From positions 1 through 64,000 of the forward strand of contig WPIO01000328.1 in the NCBI GenBank assembly GCA_009760855.2: 64,000 bases of DNA. The letters are read 5' to 3'. Under the pieces are notes generated by a model. That model did not search any database. It had not been told where the DNA came from and saw only the letters and a list, made by a program, of their open reading frames with translations. Origin of the DNA: Cristatella mucedo. Taxonomy: Eukaryota; Bryozoa; Phylactolaemata; Cristatellidae. The position numbers and the translations under genes are program-made. This document shows, in pieces, positions 34,301 through 42,920 of the stretch; the stretch's first letter is position 1; every line of letters begins with the position of its first letter.

Positions 34301-36704
34301 GATAAATAACATGAGAAACATTGATTGGGGTGGAATGCACAGGGTCAAGAAGCAAGTGTTGTTAGTGGCAGCATGCCCAGTGTCAGCACGCATAAGCACA
34401 TAAAGGACGAATCTCAGGGACCCACTAAATGCTGTCATAAATAGATGCATTATAAATTTCTTTTCTGATGTGTTCACTCAGGGGATGTCACGACGGAAGT
34501 CGGGAGTGAGTTCCAGGCTTTGGGAGCATATGAACTTAAGTCACGGTCCACTGTGGATCTGAGGTTTATGCAAGGTATTGGTAAACTGTTTCCAAAAAGC
34601 TGGTGGTACGATGCCTGGCCCGGCGGGGGAGTGGATCTGATAGGTAGGATGGAGGTAATGAATAAAGGGACCTACAAGTGAGCGACAACACCTTGAAGTC
34701 TATCCGTTGCTTAACTGGCAGCTAGCTCAGGTTGATAAGAAGTGGTGTGACGTGGCAACAGCAAAGCTCTCGACAGACAAGGATGGCTGCAGAGTTTTGC
34801 ACCAACTCAAAGTGCCTGACTGCACGTGCCGGTATGCAAGCAAGCAGTGTGTTAAAGAACCGCAGCTGTTTTGAATGGTGCTTCCAGCCATCCTGACAGA
34901 CATCATTGGAGATGTCATGAGGTGCGTTTGCCATTTCCACCTCGGACTCTCCCAGCTGATAAAACCGGGGTGAAACCAATAGGCTGTTTAGCGAGAATGT
35001 ACACCTCTGTTGGTCGTTCGCCTTGTGCTACTTATATATATATATATATATATTTAATTCATTTATAATTCATTTGTATAGCGCCCCAAGAGAACTAAAT
35101 CTCTATTTAGACGCTTCACATATGCCTCAGGGCTCGAGCCCACGACCTCAGCTAGACCTTAGTCGGGGCGAGCACCTTAACAGCTGGACCAACCCAGCTG
35201 ATTAGGTGGTCTACTGGTGAGAGAGGCTTATTCTGACGGTGGACTCATGTTGGCTTGCCGCATTTTATGGGTTTGAATCCTTCAAAAGAACTTCTTTTAC
35301 CCTTGAATGTAGCCAATCGCGATATTGCACGAGAGAATACAGAGACAACTCCAGACATCTACCACCAGGACAAATGACGTATCACCAGCCCTCAAGGTGT
35401 GGCACCCATGGAATTGCTAGCTCTAATAAAAAGCGTCCAATTTAAAACGTGTAATCAAACTTTATTCTCGAAAACCTCGGCCGATGCATTTACATCAGCT
35501 CTGTGTCCGGTTAGGAAGCTCCACCAGACGGGCACTACCTTGGAAGAGACCAATTACGTAGCCACAGTAATTTCATTTAACTCAAGAGAGAAACACGTCG
35601 ACCCTCCGTCGGAGCTACTAGATTGATATCTGAACTGCCACAAGGGTGTAGTCCAGTTTGGGTTTGCTCGCCAATGTGGGTACGGGTCACATCACTCATC
35701 GATCTCGTAAAGAAGCGGCTGCCAAGGCACCCGAGGCTTCCTATCCGTCTACTGCAACTCTTACTGCTACCATCCAAGAGCGACCTCTGACGGGGCTATC
35801 ACTAAGCAATCGTCGTGAACCAACCTATTTAAGCACGATGGCCAATGAACCCAAAACTTTCTAACCGTAGAATAGTGACAGAAACAATTTTTCTTCAATC
35901 TACGTTTTTGAGCAGCTCATGTCAGGGAAAAGTTGCCTTCATGGATGAATTAACGGCAAAGTAATGAGAGACGTCGCAATATAAATTCCTGCTGATTTTT
36001 AGAGCTTAACTGGAAATATGCAAGATCTTTGTTTTAGGTCTATGTTCAATAATAATAATAATAATAATACACTTGATAAAGTGCCCTCAGAGAACTTAAT
36101 CTCTTTCTAGGCGCTTTACAAGGCATCAGCTTCACGGCTGAGTGCGATTTCACCCAGTCGCCTAAAAAACCTTAGCAAGGTTCACCATGCTGCTCGGTCC
36201 GTCTTCATTTAGCTCTGTGTACAAATGTGCATACCTCAGCTCAACGCTCTAGCTATTGTGCTCAACCTCTCCTAGGAGACCTTAGGGAGGCACGCCCCAC
36301 TGGGTCCTTTTCGGTTTGTGTCCCACTGTCAGTTACTGAGCTCACTGAGGATTTGAGGCGCCGCATGAACCAAAAGTTCAGACAAATGGCATGCCCAAGC
36401 AGCCACCACCAATTATTTCTCCTGTTTGCCTTGCCCATCCCACAAGCCGCTTGTGGAAGACAGCTATTTCCGTTCAGGTTATCCACACAAATACGATTTG
36501 ACCATCGGCTCGAGCCCGACTCTCGTTTCCGGTTTCTTCAGCGGCTCAAAGTGTACTTATTTCAACGGATGGATGAATAAATGCCAGAATTTAATCTTTA
36601 CTTGCCCACCGTTCACGGTTGGAAGATACGTGAGCTTGCAGGTCCATGCGACAGAAACGGACAATAAACTCAGCTTGGCCGAGATGACTGTATATGAAGT
36701 TTAG
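20200..36704 (+). CDS. Locus A: seven-exon gene for a secreted PAN - mucin - fucolectin-like protein
   Basis: Hand-built model joining 20200-20284, 22518-22781, 25236-25468, 27180-28725, 29721-29750, 29967-30161 and 36478-36704. The lengths sum to 2580 nt, exactly 860 codons including the TAG stop, with no internal stop. Predicted order: N-terminal signal peptide, PAN/apple domain, Ser/Thr linker, long Thr/Pro/Gln repeat, short hinge, then a C-terminal F-type-lectin (F5/8C-like) domain of about 139 residues. PAN and F-type lectin domains are known to bind proteins or glycans outside cells, and the Thr-rich part should be heavily O-glycosylated. A secreted or mucus-associated glycan-binding or defence role is inference. 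Junction phases are 1,1,0,1,1,1, and exons 3-7 are matched by a paralogue at 49.7-56.9 kb. No AATAAA was seen between the stop and 36970, so the 3' end is unknown. No transcript evidence is available here. Confidence 0.8.
20285..22517 (+). other. Intron 1 of locus A
   Basis: Begins GTGAGAGA. It contains GC-rich sequence, a (GT)n microsatellite at 22259-22323 and a segment (about 21100-21475) that recurs at about 23665-24170. Short ORFs inside (for example 20800-21078, Arg-rich) show no recognisable domain. Confidence 0.6.
22259..22323 (+). repeat. (GT)n microsatellite in intron 1 of locus A
   Basis: Nearly pure GT dinucleotides after a short TA run. Confidence 0.95.
22518..22781 (+). CDS. 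Locus A exon 2: PAN/apple domain
   Basis: Open reading frame with PAN/apple spacing: HCASRC, then a Cys in [10 protein letters not shown], then TCDL; four Cys are visible. PAN/apple domains are disulphide-bonded modules that mediate protein or carbohydrate binding in secreted animal proteins. The acceptor proposed is TTGTAG at 22512-22517, which restores frame after exon 1 (phase 1) but has a weak pyrimidine tract; an alternative AG a few bases on is possible. The donor ACCG|GTGAGC at 22782 is strong and phase 1, matching exon 3. The exon lies in CpG-rich sequence. Shortened copies of its 3' tail occur near 24180 and 48600. Confidence 0.75.
22782..25235 (+). repeat. Intron 2 of locus A, with duplicated intron-PAN-tail segment
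   Basis: Sequence at 21100-21475 is repeated at 23665-24170, and the end of the PAN exon plus following intron (22740-22790 and 23300-23660) at 24180-24225 and 24290-24600. The simplest reading is a tandem duplication of about 2.5 kb followed by deletion of most of the second PAN exon; only its last codons (ASGRDARLL) remain at about 24180-24216. The part from 24180 to 25235 is collinear with 48620-49673 in locus B. Confidence 0.55.
23825..24008 (+). mobile_element. tRNA-derived SINE, family 1, with probable TTCAC target duplication
   Basis: The head GCCGTAATGGCACACTAGG resembles a pol III A box. It is followed by a B-box-like stretch (degenerate here) and a tail with TCTGTCACTATGCAAAAAAG and CAGCTAGGATTT shared with other copies. 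The related segment at 21250-21450 lacks it (GCTTCAC then AATCCCTCGTG), so this is a filled site. TTCAC flanks both ends. Confidence 0.7.
25236..25468 (+). CDS. Locus A exon 3: Ser/Thr-rich linker
   Basis: Strong acceptor (pyrimidine-rich CTGTCTTTCACAG) and donor TTA|GTGAGT. Length 233 nt, entering in phase 1 and leaving in phase 0. It encodes a Ser/Thr/Gln-rich low-complexity segment with no Cys, probably an O-glycosylated spacer between the PAN domain and the Thr repeat. Locus B has the same exon (49674-49906) with identical length, phase and splice sites, which supports the model. Read-through past the donor would end at 25609, in the LINE inserted in the following intron. Confidence 0.75.
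25574..27160 (+). mobile_element. 5'-truncated CR1/L2-type LINE in intron 3 of locus A
   Basis: Carries the C-terminal part of a non-LTR reverse transcriptase, starting at the YRPVSLLPF region. Motif A-like [12 protein letters not shown] and the catalytic YADD (26060-26071) are visible, then the thumb and C-terminal region to a stop at 26924, a 3' UTR and an (ATT)n tail. It is inactive: a TAA in the SLLPFL.KTLE segment and a one-base insertion near 26233 split the frame into 25628-26347 and 26232-26924. The matching intron in locus B (49907-50035) is only 129 nt and lacks it. Confidence 0.85.
27180..28725 (+). CDS. Locus A exon 4: Thr/Pro/Gln mucin-like repeat
   Basis: Acceptor GGCTGTAG, donor TCAAG|GTAATT; 1546 nt, phase 0 in and phase 1 out. 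After a short Ser-rich lead (about 40 residues) the exon is a coding minisatellite of 15 bp (ACGACTCAGCCGACC-like), giving about 90 degenerate TTQPT units with Lys-Val or Ala variants. It ends TTSGSNQG. Such Thr/Pro arrays are classic O-glycosylated mucin domains, extended and Cys-free. The frame stays open through all units. Homologous exons in B (601 nt) and C differ greatly in repeat number. A long open frame on the opposite strand is a by-product of the repeat. Confidence 0.8.
28726..29720 (+). other. Intron 4 of locus A
   Basis: Collinear with 50637-51491 in locus B apart from a 130-bp LINE tail insertion. A 68-codon ORF at 29063-29269 has no recognisable domain and no equivalent long frame in locus B, so I see nothing coding. 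Confidence 0.6.
29555..29683 (+). mobile_element. Short 3'-end LINE fragment in intron 4
   Basis: About 130 bp matching the 3' end of the LINE at 25574-27160: AATGTAAAGCGCCTAGAGAG, then TTCTCTTAGGGTGCTTTATC and an (ATT)n tail. Locus B reads straight from GCTGCATTCG into GATCGCGCC, an empty site. Confidence 0.75.
29721..29750 (+). CDS. Locus A exon 5: 30-nt micro-exon
   Basis: Preceded by a pyrimidine tract and TTTTTTGCAGCAG; followed by the near-consensus donor GTAAGT. It is phase 1 on both sides and reads [10 protein letters not shown] after joining. Copies are recognisable in A2 (45111-45140), B (51492-51521) and C (63876-63905), and shortened in B2. This conservation of a 30-nt island with both splice sites is the main reason for calling so short an exon. 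It probably forms a hinge between the mucin stretch and the lectin domain. Confidence 0.7.
   Translation, partial: ALEHRGLYP
29967..30161 (+). CDS. Locus A exon 6: N-terminal half of fucolectin-like (F-type lectin) domain
   Basis: Acceptor CTCCGTACAG, donor GACG|GTTGGT; 195 nt, phase 1 on both sides. The protein contains [26 protein letters not shown] and HNVTKIAV. These match the start of F-type lectin/F5/8C domains (ANQSS...A.DG......W..VDLG....V..I.V). In fucose-binding members the Arg-x-Asp motif lies in the W.RVDL segment; here the Arg position is Tyr (YVD), so classical fucose binding is doubtful. Locus B has the same exon with 192 nt. Confidence 0.8.
31470..34170 (-). mobile_element. 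Older LINE fragment interrupted by a younger LINE
   Basis: Minus-strand CR1/L2-type LINE sequence at 31470-32130 and 33678-34170 is collinear with 53270-54760 in locus B, so it predates the A/B duplication. In A it is interrupted by the copy at about 32131-33677. It is degenerate, with many stops. Confidence 0.7.
32131..33677 (-). mobile_element. Younger 5'-truncated CR1/L2-type LINE nested in the older one
   Basis: The minus strand reads from CTCCTATCAAAGACGCTG (after the SLLPF region) through reverse transcriptase fragments (33443-33682 and 32423-33109) to the same 3' end and an ATT-type tail at 32131. It is very similar to the 25574-27160 copy but has a stop in place of the Trp codon before [11 protein letters not shown] and other breaks. 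Locus B has the uninterrupted sequence GCAGTGAGTTGCAGAAG at 54230. GAGTT occurs at both ends in A and may be a short target duplication. Confidence 0.8.
34175..34860 (-). mobile_element. Degenerate LINE 3'-end fragment
   Basis: The minus strand shows the LINE 3' UTR (AAATGTAAAGCGCCTAGAAA-type) and C-terminal reverse-transcriptase codons with many breaks. The 34480-34860 part is collinear with 54770-55150 in locus B. Confidence 0.6.
35035..35200 (-). mobile_element. SINE family 2: tRNA-like head with LINE-type 3' tail
   Basis: On the minus strand a tRNA-like head begins near 35200 (GGTTGGTCCAGCTGTTAAGG) with a B-box-like GGGCTCGAGCCC (35130-35141). It is followed by GAAGCGTCTAAATAGAGATT, then AGTTCTCTTGGGGCGC and an AT-rich tail. 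The tail parallels the end of the resident LINE (AAAGCGCCTAGAGAGAGATT then GAGTTCTCTGAGGGTGC). Locus B has the empty site, GCTACTTAGAGGCCGATTAG near 55330. This pattern is known for SINEs mobilised by a partner LINE. Confidence 0.7.
36046..36120 (-). mobile_element. Extremely short LINE tail insertion
   Basis: About 75 bp holding only the (ATT)n tail and the last bases of the LINE (GTAAAGCGCCTAGAAAGAGA on the minus strand). Locus B at about 56188 runs CCATGCTTAAGGCATCAG without it. Confidence 0.7.
36478..36704 (+). CDS. Locus A exon 7: C-terminal half of fucolectin-like domain and stop
   Basis: Acceptor CTATTTCCGTTCAG (pyrimidine-rich, phase 1) joins exon 6 as [11 protein letters not shown]. 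Downstream features are IGSSP, two Cys around FNGWMNK, FTCPP, then [10 protein letters not shown] and a final [12 protein letters not shown] before TAG. The motif F.C....GRYV.....L.L.E..V is the usual C-terminal strand pattern of F-type lectins, so the domain is complete at about 139 residues. The frame is open back to 36369, but the splice-site and phase fit favours the start given. An AATAAA-like string at 36577 lies inside the coding part. Confidence 0.8.
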
Positions 36705-36971
36705 CTCTCCACCTGAGCAACCGTCGGCCAGGTGATTGTCGGAGCTGAAGATGAAGCACCTTCTTTTAAGAATGGCGAGTCGTGGGTCGGAAATTCCACA
36801 TTGAGTGTGTGAAATTTCCGTTCTACGGCTGCTCTCACTGTCAATGTGCCCTATATCTGCTCTCGCATATCGTTGTACAGCCGCTGAATATGGAAGTGTT
36901 ATGCGATCAACCTCTGCAGTTGAATTGTGGTTCAGACCAACAGTAATGCAATGCTTAGCAAGCGACCAGAT
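36705..36971 (+). other. Downstream flank / probable 3' UTR of locus A
   Basis: Collinear with 56854-57072 in locus B. No AATAAA was seen. A frame reading YRCTAAEYGSVMRSTSAVEL is shared with B but is not obviously a domain. Confidence 0.35.
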
Positions 36972-37381
36972 AATAATAACAATAACAATAATAATTAAGC
37001 ACTTGATAAAGCGCCCTCAGAGAACCTAATCTCTTTCTACGCGCTTTACATTTGCTGCAAAGGCAAATACAATTGAACGGTCGGTGAGTAAAATCATGCT
37101 TGAAAAACGAACAAGAGGAATAATATGGCTAGGGGTGACATGCACAGGGTCAGCGTGCAAATGCGGTCAGTGGCATCATGAACAGTGTCAGCATTCATAA
37201 GCACATGAAGAACGAATCACAGGGATCCACTAAATTCTGTCCTAAATAGGTGTGTTTTTAAGTTCCTTTTAAAAGTGGTCAGGTCAGGGGATGTTCTTAC
37301 GCAGGTCAGGAGGGAGTTCCAGGCTTTAGGAGCATATGAACTAAATGCACGGTCTCCAAAGGATTGAAGGTTTGTATGAGG
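36972..37381 (-). mobile_element. LINE 3'-end insertion downstream of locus A
   Basis: About 410 bp on the minus strand: the C terminus of the reverse-transcriptase ORF ([23 protein letters not shown]), 3' UTR and an ATT-type tail. Locus B has the empty site: AAGCGCCCAGATGCTGCTG near 57071 is contiguous, whereas A is split after CGACCAG. Confidence 0.8.
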
Positions 37382-37965
37382 TATAAGATGCTGCTGTGCA
37401 ACCGAAGCAGGCGTCATGCTCTCGGTTGCTGCCGAACCAGTGAGTTCGGCGATCGGCAAACGATACGCTTTGTCGCCACTGAGCTTGAGTTTGCATACAT
37501 TCTTTCCAGCCCTCTTTATATCAGTGTTTTTACTCCAGACTAAGCTCTTGTGAGAAGAAGAGCAGTTCCTTGTAAGCAGGTACCTCAGCCACTCCACCTG
37601 CACTTAACCCTACCTGCTCACCTATCACCCACCTACTCCAACCCTAGCTGCACTCTCTGCCACTCCAACAGCAGCTCGGCCGCATAGCATAACCAGTATG
37701 AGCGGATCAGCTTAGGCCTCCATGCCAAGGCCGTGGTGATTCTACTTCTGCTTTGGCTCTCAATTTCCCCGCATCAAGCCCATGCTACCTGCAAGGAGTT
37801 ACCAAGCACAAGTTACCTGGTTAGGAAGTTCTCTTGAAGGCAAACTATCCACCTGCCCAGACCCTGGCTTCTTGTCGATTGATACAGCTGTGTGGACAGA
37901 CCTTAAGTTTTGGCATCGCCATCTATGCAGATGATACTCGGTTGCACGTTGACTTTGATTCCTCA

Positions 37966-39145
37966 TAATATTACTCACCATTCAATCGCGTTTCCCTTTG
38001 CGGAAAATGTAAAGCGCCTAGAGCAAGATTGAGTTCTCCGAGGGTGCTTTGTCGAGTGCATTATTATTAATAATATTATTATTATCCCTCCAAGCCCTTT
38101 AGCGCTTCGAGTACTCTGAACTCCCTTACTGCATGTATTAATGAGTTCCACAAATGGATGGCAGTACATTTGGTTATTTTAAATGAAGACGCAATTCATT
38201 TAGTAGTTAATGGCAAACCAAGTGTCTTTTAGAAATTGGAAAGGCAAATGCCTAAAATCGGCTGTGCAGGCATATCTCCTGTTAAATCTTCGCAAAATCT
38301 AGGTGTGTAGTTCTCTAGTGAATTCACATTAGACGACCACATCAGCTTCGCTGTCAAGGCTGCCTACTTTCAGCTACATATCATGGCTAAATATAAAGCT
38401 TGTTTAGACAAAAATACCACATCGAAATTGGTCCATGCATTTGTGACATCCCATCTTCATTATTTAACCTACCGCATAGTTGTGTACCGGCCTGTAAAAT
38501 CAGACGCTTAGAGGTAGTGCCAAAGGCTGTAGCTATGCATGTCTGTGGTAAGGATAGCAGTTGCCACATCACACCAGTTCTAACCGGCTTGCCCTGACAA
38601 CTGGTGAAGCAACCCTTCAACTTCTAGGTTTTACCATTCAGTATTAGATCACTTCATTCTTTGCCTCCAGCCTACCTATCAGATCTACTGCCCTACCATG
38701 CTAAGCATTATACCACTCACTTTATGGAATCTAATTGTGAATGAACACATCGTACAAACCCCTACTCCTCTAGTAATCGTGCCTTTAGTTTGCACACGCC
38801 CAAAGCATTGAGCTAGCTCCTGACTTGTGTCACGACATCGCCTTACGTGATCACATTTAAAAAGAAACTGATAAAACACATATGTATTACAGTATTGAGT
38901 GGTTACCTGTGAGTTAACCTTTATTTACCTTTGGTGCTGACACTGTGAATTCTACCACTAACCACACTTGCATGCTGCCCCTGTGCATTTCACCCCTAAC
39001 TATGCTTTTTGTGGTTAAATGATCATGCAACCACTAACTATTCAACCATACTTCCATTGCAGCAAATATAAAGTGCCTAGAGAGAGAGAGATATATATAT
39101 TGAGTTCTCTGAGGGAGCTTTATAAAGTGTTCTATGATTATTACT
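37966..39145 (+). mobile_element. Degenerate LINE fragments
   Basis: Plus-strand LINE 3' tail (37970-38085), followed by a heavily mutated reverse-transcriptase C-terminal part and another 3' end (38085-39145), ending in a GA/TA microsatellite and AGGGAGCTTTATAAAG. Locus B keeps only the start of this at 57840-58010. Confidence 0.65.
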
Positions 39146-39149
39146 CTTT

Positions 39150-41130
39150 GTTGCCCTTTGCACAAGCACTGGCACAGCTACTGGGAAAGTCGGCAGATGA
39201 TCGTTTGCGTCCCTGCCGGGTTAGCCTTAATCACGCTTTCATCAATTGCAAACTTGCGTTCCTTGAAAATGACACTCGATCACCCGAGAAGTCGGATGAA
39301 AAAATTAAGTTACCGAGGCGTCTCGACCTGTCGGTGCTAGCATGCTCCAGTGCATGCTGACTCAAATCGAGACTCAGCTGGGTGGAGCACATCACCTTGG
39401 GTGAGCATCGCACTTGCTCTTAAAACACTACTTTCAGGAGTCGCCAACAGAAAACAATAGACGGAGCCGAGAAAAGAATGAGCGAACGCATGACTATATA
39501 TAGTTTGAGTTTCTTCGCAATTAAGTACAGAGAAAGTTTCTACCGCCACGCCGTAGCTATTAGATGCAAAATATTGTGCCTAACAACAGATCGAGACCTT
39601 CAGTCACCTGGCAGTTCGCAATCAAGTCATGAGGTTCATTAATGGCTCCGATTACCGTCGTACAAAGACTCCAGCACCTAAATGCACTGCGAAAGGCAAT
39701 CTTAATCGAGTAAAGTAATTTGCAATATCATGCACTATTATTGAAATGTATCGAGCGAAAACGTCAGCATACAGTGGAGCATCGGCCAAAAGCATTTCCA
39801 GAAGCAACCACTTCCCCTTATCTGTCAAGGTGGCCAATCCGGGTAGTAGTCTCGTTACATGCTATCCGGTATAGCTTCTGATAAACTGAGTGTGAAGAGA
39901 ATTTAAGAGCATGTTCGAGAGGGGCCGGTGCACAGCTGCTGTGCCCTTTGATTTGGCATGCATACAGGACGGTAGCCTAGTGGTGAACCGGTGGTGAGTT
40001 CAGTAGCTGGGTCAGACAGTGTTTAGCTACCGTCTGCCTCGTATGAATGAATCGTCGGGCATGGCAAGGGCACAGGAGATGCGAGTCGAGTGAGTGCAGG
40101 GGAAAAGGGAGAAGTGCATCCCTCTATTCTCTGAGTACTCGGGTAGTCAAAGTGCATCCCTCTGTTCAGTGTGTCGTATGATAAACTGATGGTGTTGTTC
40201 ATCGGCCGGCTCTCTGCCTAATTGAACCAAACCATCGCAGGGGTGGTTCACTTTTGAACTCTAATAATCACATAACGATTGAAACCGTGTGTCACTGTGT
40301 AGTGAGCTCACTCCCTCCCATCCAGCGGCTGACTTTAGCTGAACCCTCATCAACCAATATTGTCGATCTGTGTGCTAATCTTTTGTATGCGAACGTAGAG
40401 CTAGACTTTGATTTGAAGCTCATTTCGTGACCTCCGAATGCTGCGGCCATTTCGCTAAATGGCACTTCCCGCCACCCTCCTTTATTTATATACATTGGAA
40501 ATAATACTCCACTTCTTGGTGAGCCTGCGGACACTAGCATTTGGCTAAAGCCGGGCCGTGCAGCTCACAGCCGCGAAAAATACTAGGCCTGGCTTCCAGC
40601 ATCCACCTGTTGTCATGAAGTGGACGCTTCTGGGACCGCATGACTCTCTAGTAGATGCTTGGCATTTGGAGAGTGGCCGTTGGAGTAGACCGAAGTGCTG
40701 AGAGCGCGTTCGCCCTCCACCATAATCCCTCGTGCCAGATGTGGTACTGGCATGCACTGAGTGAGCCAGTGCCCAACTTTGATCTGCATGATCACAACCC
40801 CTCCATAATTATCCGTCGCGGTCACTTCCGAGCCTTTTGGCTTTCCGTCGATTTCGAGGAATTCTCCACATGCCTACAAGTATTTCAACAAATTAGCTTC
40901 CGACAACTACCTTTAATTTGTCGCTTTAAAAGCGGAGCGAAAATTGTTTGGCTGCAGCTAAGCTATTTGCGTGACTTGAGTCTGAGCGACCGAACTTGGA
41001 TTCTCCAAATCCTTATGCCAGCCCTGTTACTATAGGCTGAGAACACTTTCCTGAAGCGTGAAGGTAACTTGCTTGCCGACCCAAGTGGCTGATATTTCGT
41101 CGTTCTGTCAGAGCTGGCCCAGCTGTCTCT
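39150..41130 (+). other. Unrecognised non-coding stretch
   Basis: No domain, splice-consistent exon or mobile element was recognised. ORFs are under 130 codons and without recognisable motifs. A short direct repeat (AGTGCATCCCTCT) occurs at about 40110 and 40150. Confidence 0.4.
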
Positions 41131-41139
41131 CTTTCGCTC

Positions 41140-41325
41140 TAGCCGTGATGGCACACTAGGTAAGGTGGTTGCTTTCACGACCTCGGGACCGAGGTCGTGG
41201 GTTCGATTCCTGCAGTGGGCGATCCTTTATCGCCACTGCAAGCGGTGGTGATAGTCGTAATGGCTCTTCTGTCGCTATACAAAAAGAGGCTGTTTAATCA
41301 GCTAGGATTTTTATTTTTTTTTGTT
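41140..41325 (+). mobile_element. tRNA-derived SINE, family 1 (best-preserved copy)
   Basis: Head GCCGTGATGGCACACTAGG (A-box region), exact pol III B-box match GGTTCGATTCC (41200-41210), then TGCAGTGGGCGATCC and a body ending CTGTCGCTATACAAAAAGAG and TTTAATCAGCTAGG with a T-rich tail. Confidence 0.8.
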
Positions 41326-41598
41326 TTTTGGTTTTTTTTTAAAGAACGGCCAAGCATTGACTGCAAGCTTCAGAGAGTGCAGAGGCAATCGCCTCCAAAT
41401 AAAATGGGTAGGGAGTGGCTAGTGGGCTCAACAGCCCTACTGTTTTACAAGCTGCTATAAGATAATGTGTATTTATCCTGCCATATTTTTTATTTTAAGC
41501 AGTTGGTGCTATTCGCACCTTTGAATCGAATGCGAATGGCAGCTTGAAGTGAGGCAGGCGCTGGTCGAGTCGACATGGCCGCTCACGAATGAATAAAT

Positions 41599-41874
41599 GT
41601 GACTGAACAAAGAGTTCAACCAAATCCAGCCAGTTACCGTGTAGAGTTGGCGACGGTGCCTAGTCGCTCAAGTAGCAAGGCTGCTAATGCTGAAAAGGGG
41701 TGCCACTTCTTGCTGCAAGCCGATACTTGCCGGATGTTGCCACCTGACGGCGATTGGATGTTACAAAGCTTGGTTGCTTTCCTTAGCCACAGTGAGGATA
41801 ATCGAGCTGTTGTGCTCTGCAGCTGCAGCCTTCACTTGCACTGCACAACATTAGGAGGAAGTGAGTCATCGTAG
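41599..41874 (+). other. Unrecognised 91-codon ORF
   Basis: Starts MTEQRVQPNPASYRVEL and has several Cys near its end. I recognise no family and see no splice or paralogue support. It lies in the unique part upstream of the A2 remnant. Confidence 0.15.
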
Positions 41875-42049
41875 CCATCAGCTGGCTGGGCTTTGGACAT
41901 ATCACTGTCCCCAGTGCTGCACTATGTGTCCATAGTTGCTTCGAGTCCTTCGAAAGTATGACCTGCGGTCAAAATCTGCTGCAATTGTTTGCCTTTAAAT
42001 GAAAGTAATCTCATGTTTACTCTCTAGCTATCTGTTGTCTTACAACGCA

Positions 42050-42119
42050 AACACACACATACTCAAACATACGCACACACACACGCACCTATGCACGAAC
42101 GGATGCACTTACACACACA

Positions 42120-42151
<32 letters not shown>

Positions 42152-42244
42152 TACACATGCACACAACACTCTCTCTCCCTTTCTCTGCCTCCCGGTGTCT
42201 CTCACTTTCTCCATCACTCTCTTCCACTTAATTTCTCTTTCTCG

Positions 42245-42303
<59 letters not shown>

Positions 42304-42344
42304 ACTCTATCCCCCTGAGCCTATCACTTCCTCCATCACTCTGT

Positions 42345-42400
<56 letters not shown>

Positions 42401-42920
42401 CTCTCTCTCTCTCTCTCTTCTCTTTAGTTCGCTTGTTCTCTATCACTGTCACCGATTCTCAGTCTCTTTCGTCTTTTTTGTCTTTTATTTACTATTTCGC
42501 TAGCTCTCTGTCACTAGCCCTCACTATGACTCCCTCCAACCCCCCTCTCTATCTCTCTCTCTCTCTTTCTCTGCCTCCATTCACCCTGGCTATGTTTTTA
42601 TGCTTCTCTCCATCTACCTATTGCATACTCTCTAAGTTGTTCTCATTATTGTTTCTCTCGCTCTCTCTATCTTTCTTTCTTGTATTTACCATCTTTACCA
42701 ATTCTCCCACTCACTCACGCTCTTTCACACTCTCTTCCTGAATCTTTCTTACTTGATTTGGTGAAATTCTGCATGATTCGAATAATGGCAACGACATGCG
42801 ACATTGGAAAAGAAACTGCGAGAGAGAGAGAGAGATAGAGAGATAGAGATAGATAGAGAGAGAGAGAGAGTGAGAGAGAGAGCGAGAGAGAGAGAGAGAG
42901 AGAGAGAGGGGGAGTGCAAA
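42050..42920 (+). repeat. (CA)n - (CT)n - (GA)n simple-repeat block
   Basis: CA runs (about 42055-42170), long CT runs (about 42170-42420 with spacers, more to about 42740) and a GA run (about 42818-42910). Ser-Leu repeat ORFs across it are artefacts. The CT and GA tracts are complementary. Confidence 0.9.

Larger units (their letters stand above)
30162..36477 (+). other. Intron 6 of locus A
   Basis: A 6.3-kb intron splitting the lectin domain, with GTTGGT at the start and TTCCGTTCAG at the end. It is collinear with 51933-56593 in locus B after removing insertions. It holds a pile of LINE fragments (31470-34860), a SINE with a LINE-like tail (about 35035-35200) and a very short LINE tail (about 36046-36120). 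Short ORFs at 35658-35864 (+) and 35577-35777 (-) have equal-length counterparts in B but no recognised domain. Confidence 0.6.

Noticed and set aside
41140-41222. Functional tRNA gene
   Set aside because: A and B boxes are present, but the same head is dispersed in six diverged copies with a common non-tRNA tail, which is a SINE.
41999-42741. Ser-Leu repeat ORFs of about 100-140 codons
   Set aside because: Translation of CT/CA microsatellites; no non-repetitive protein sequence.
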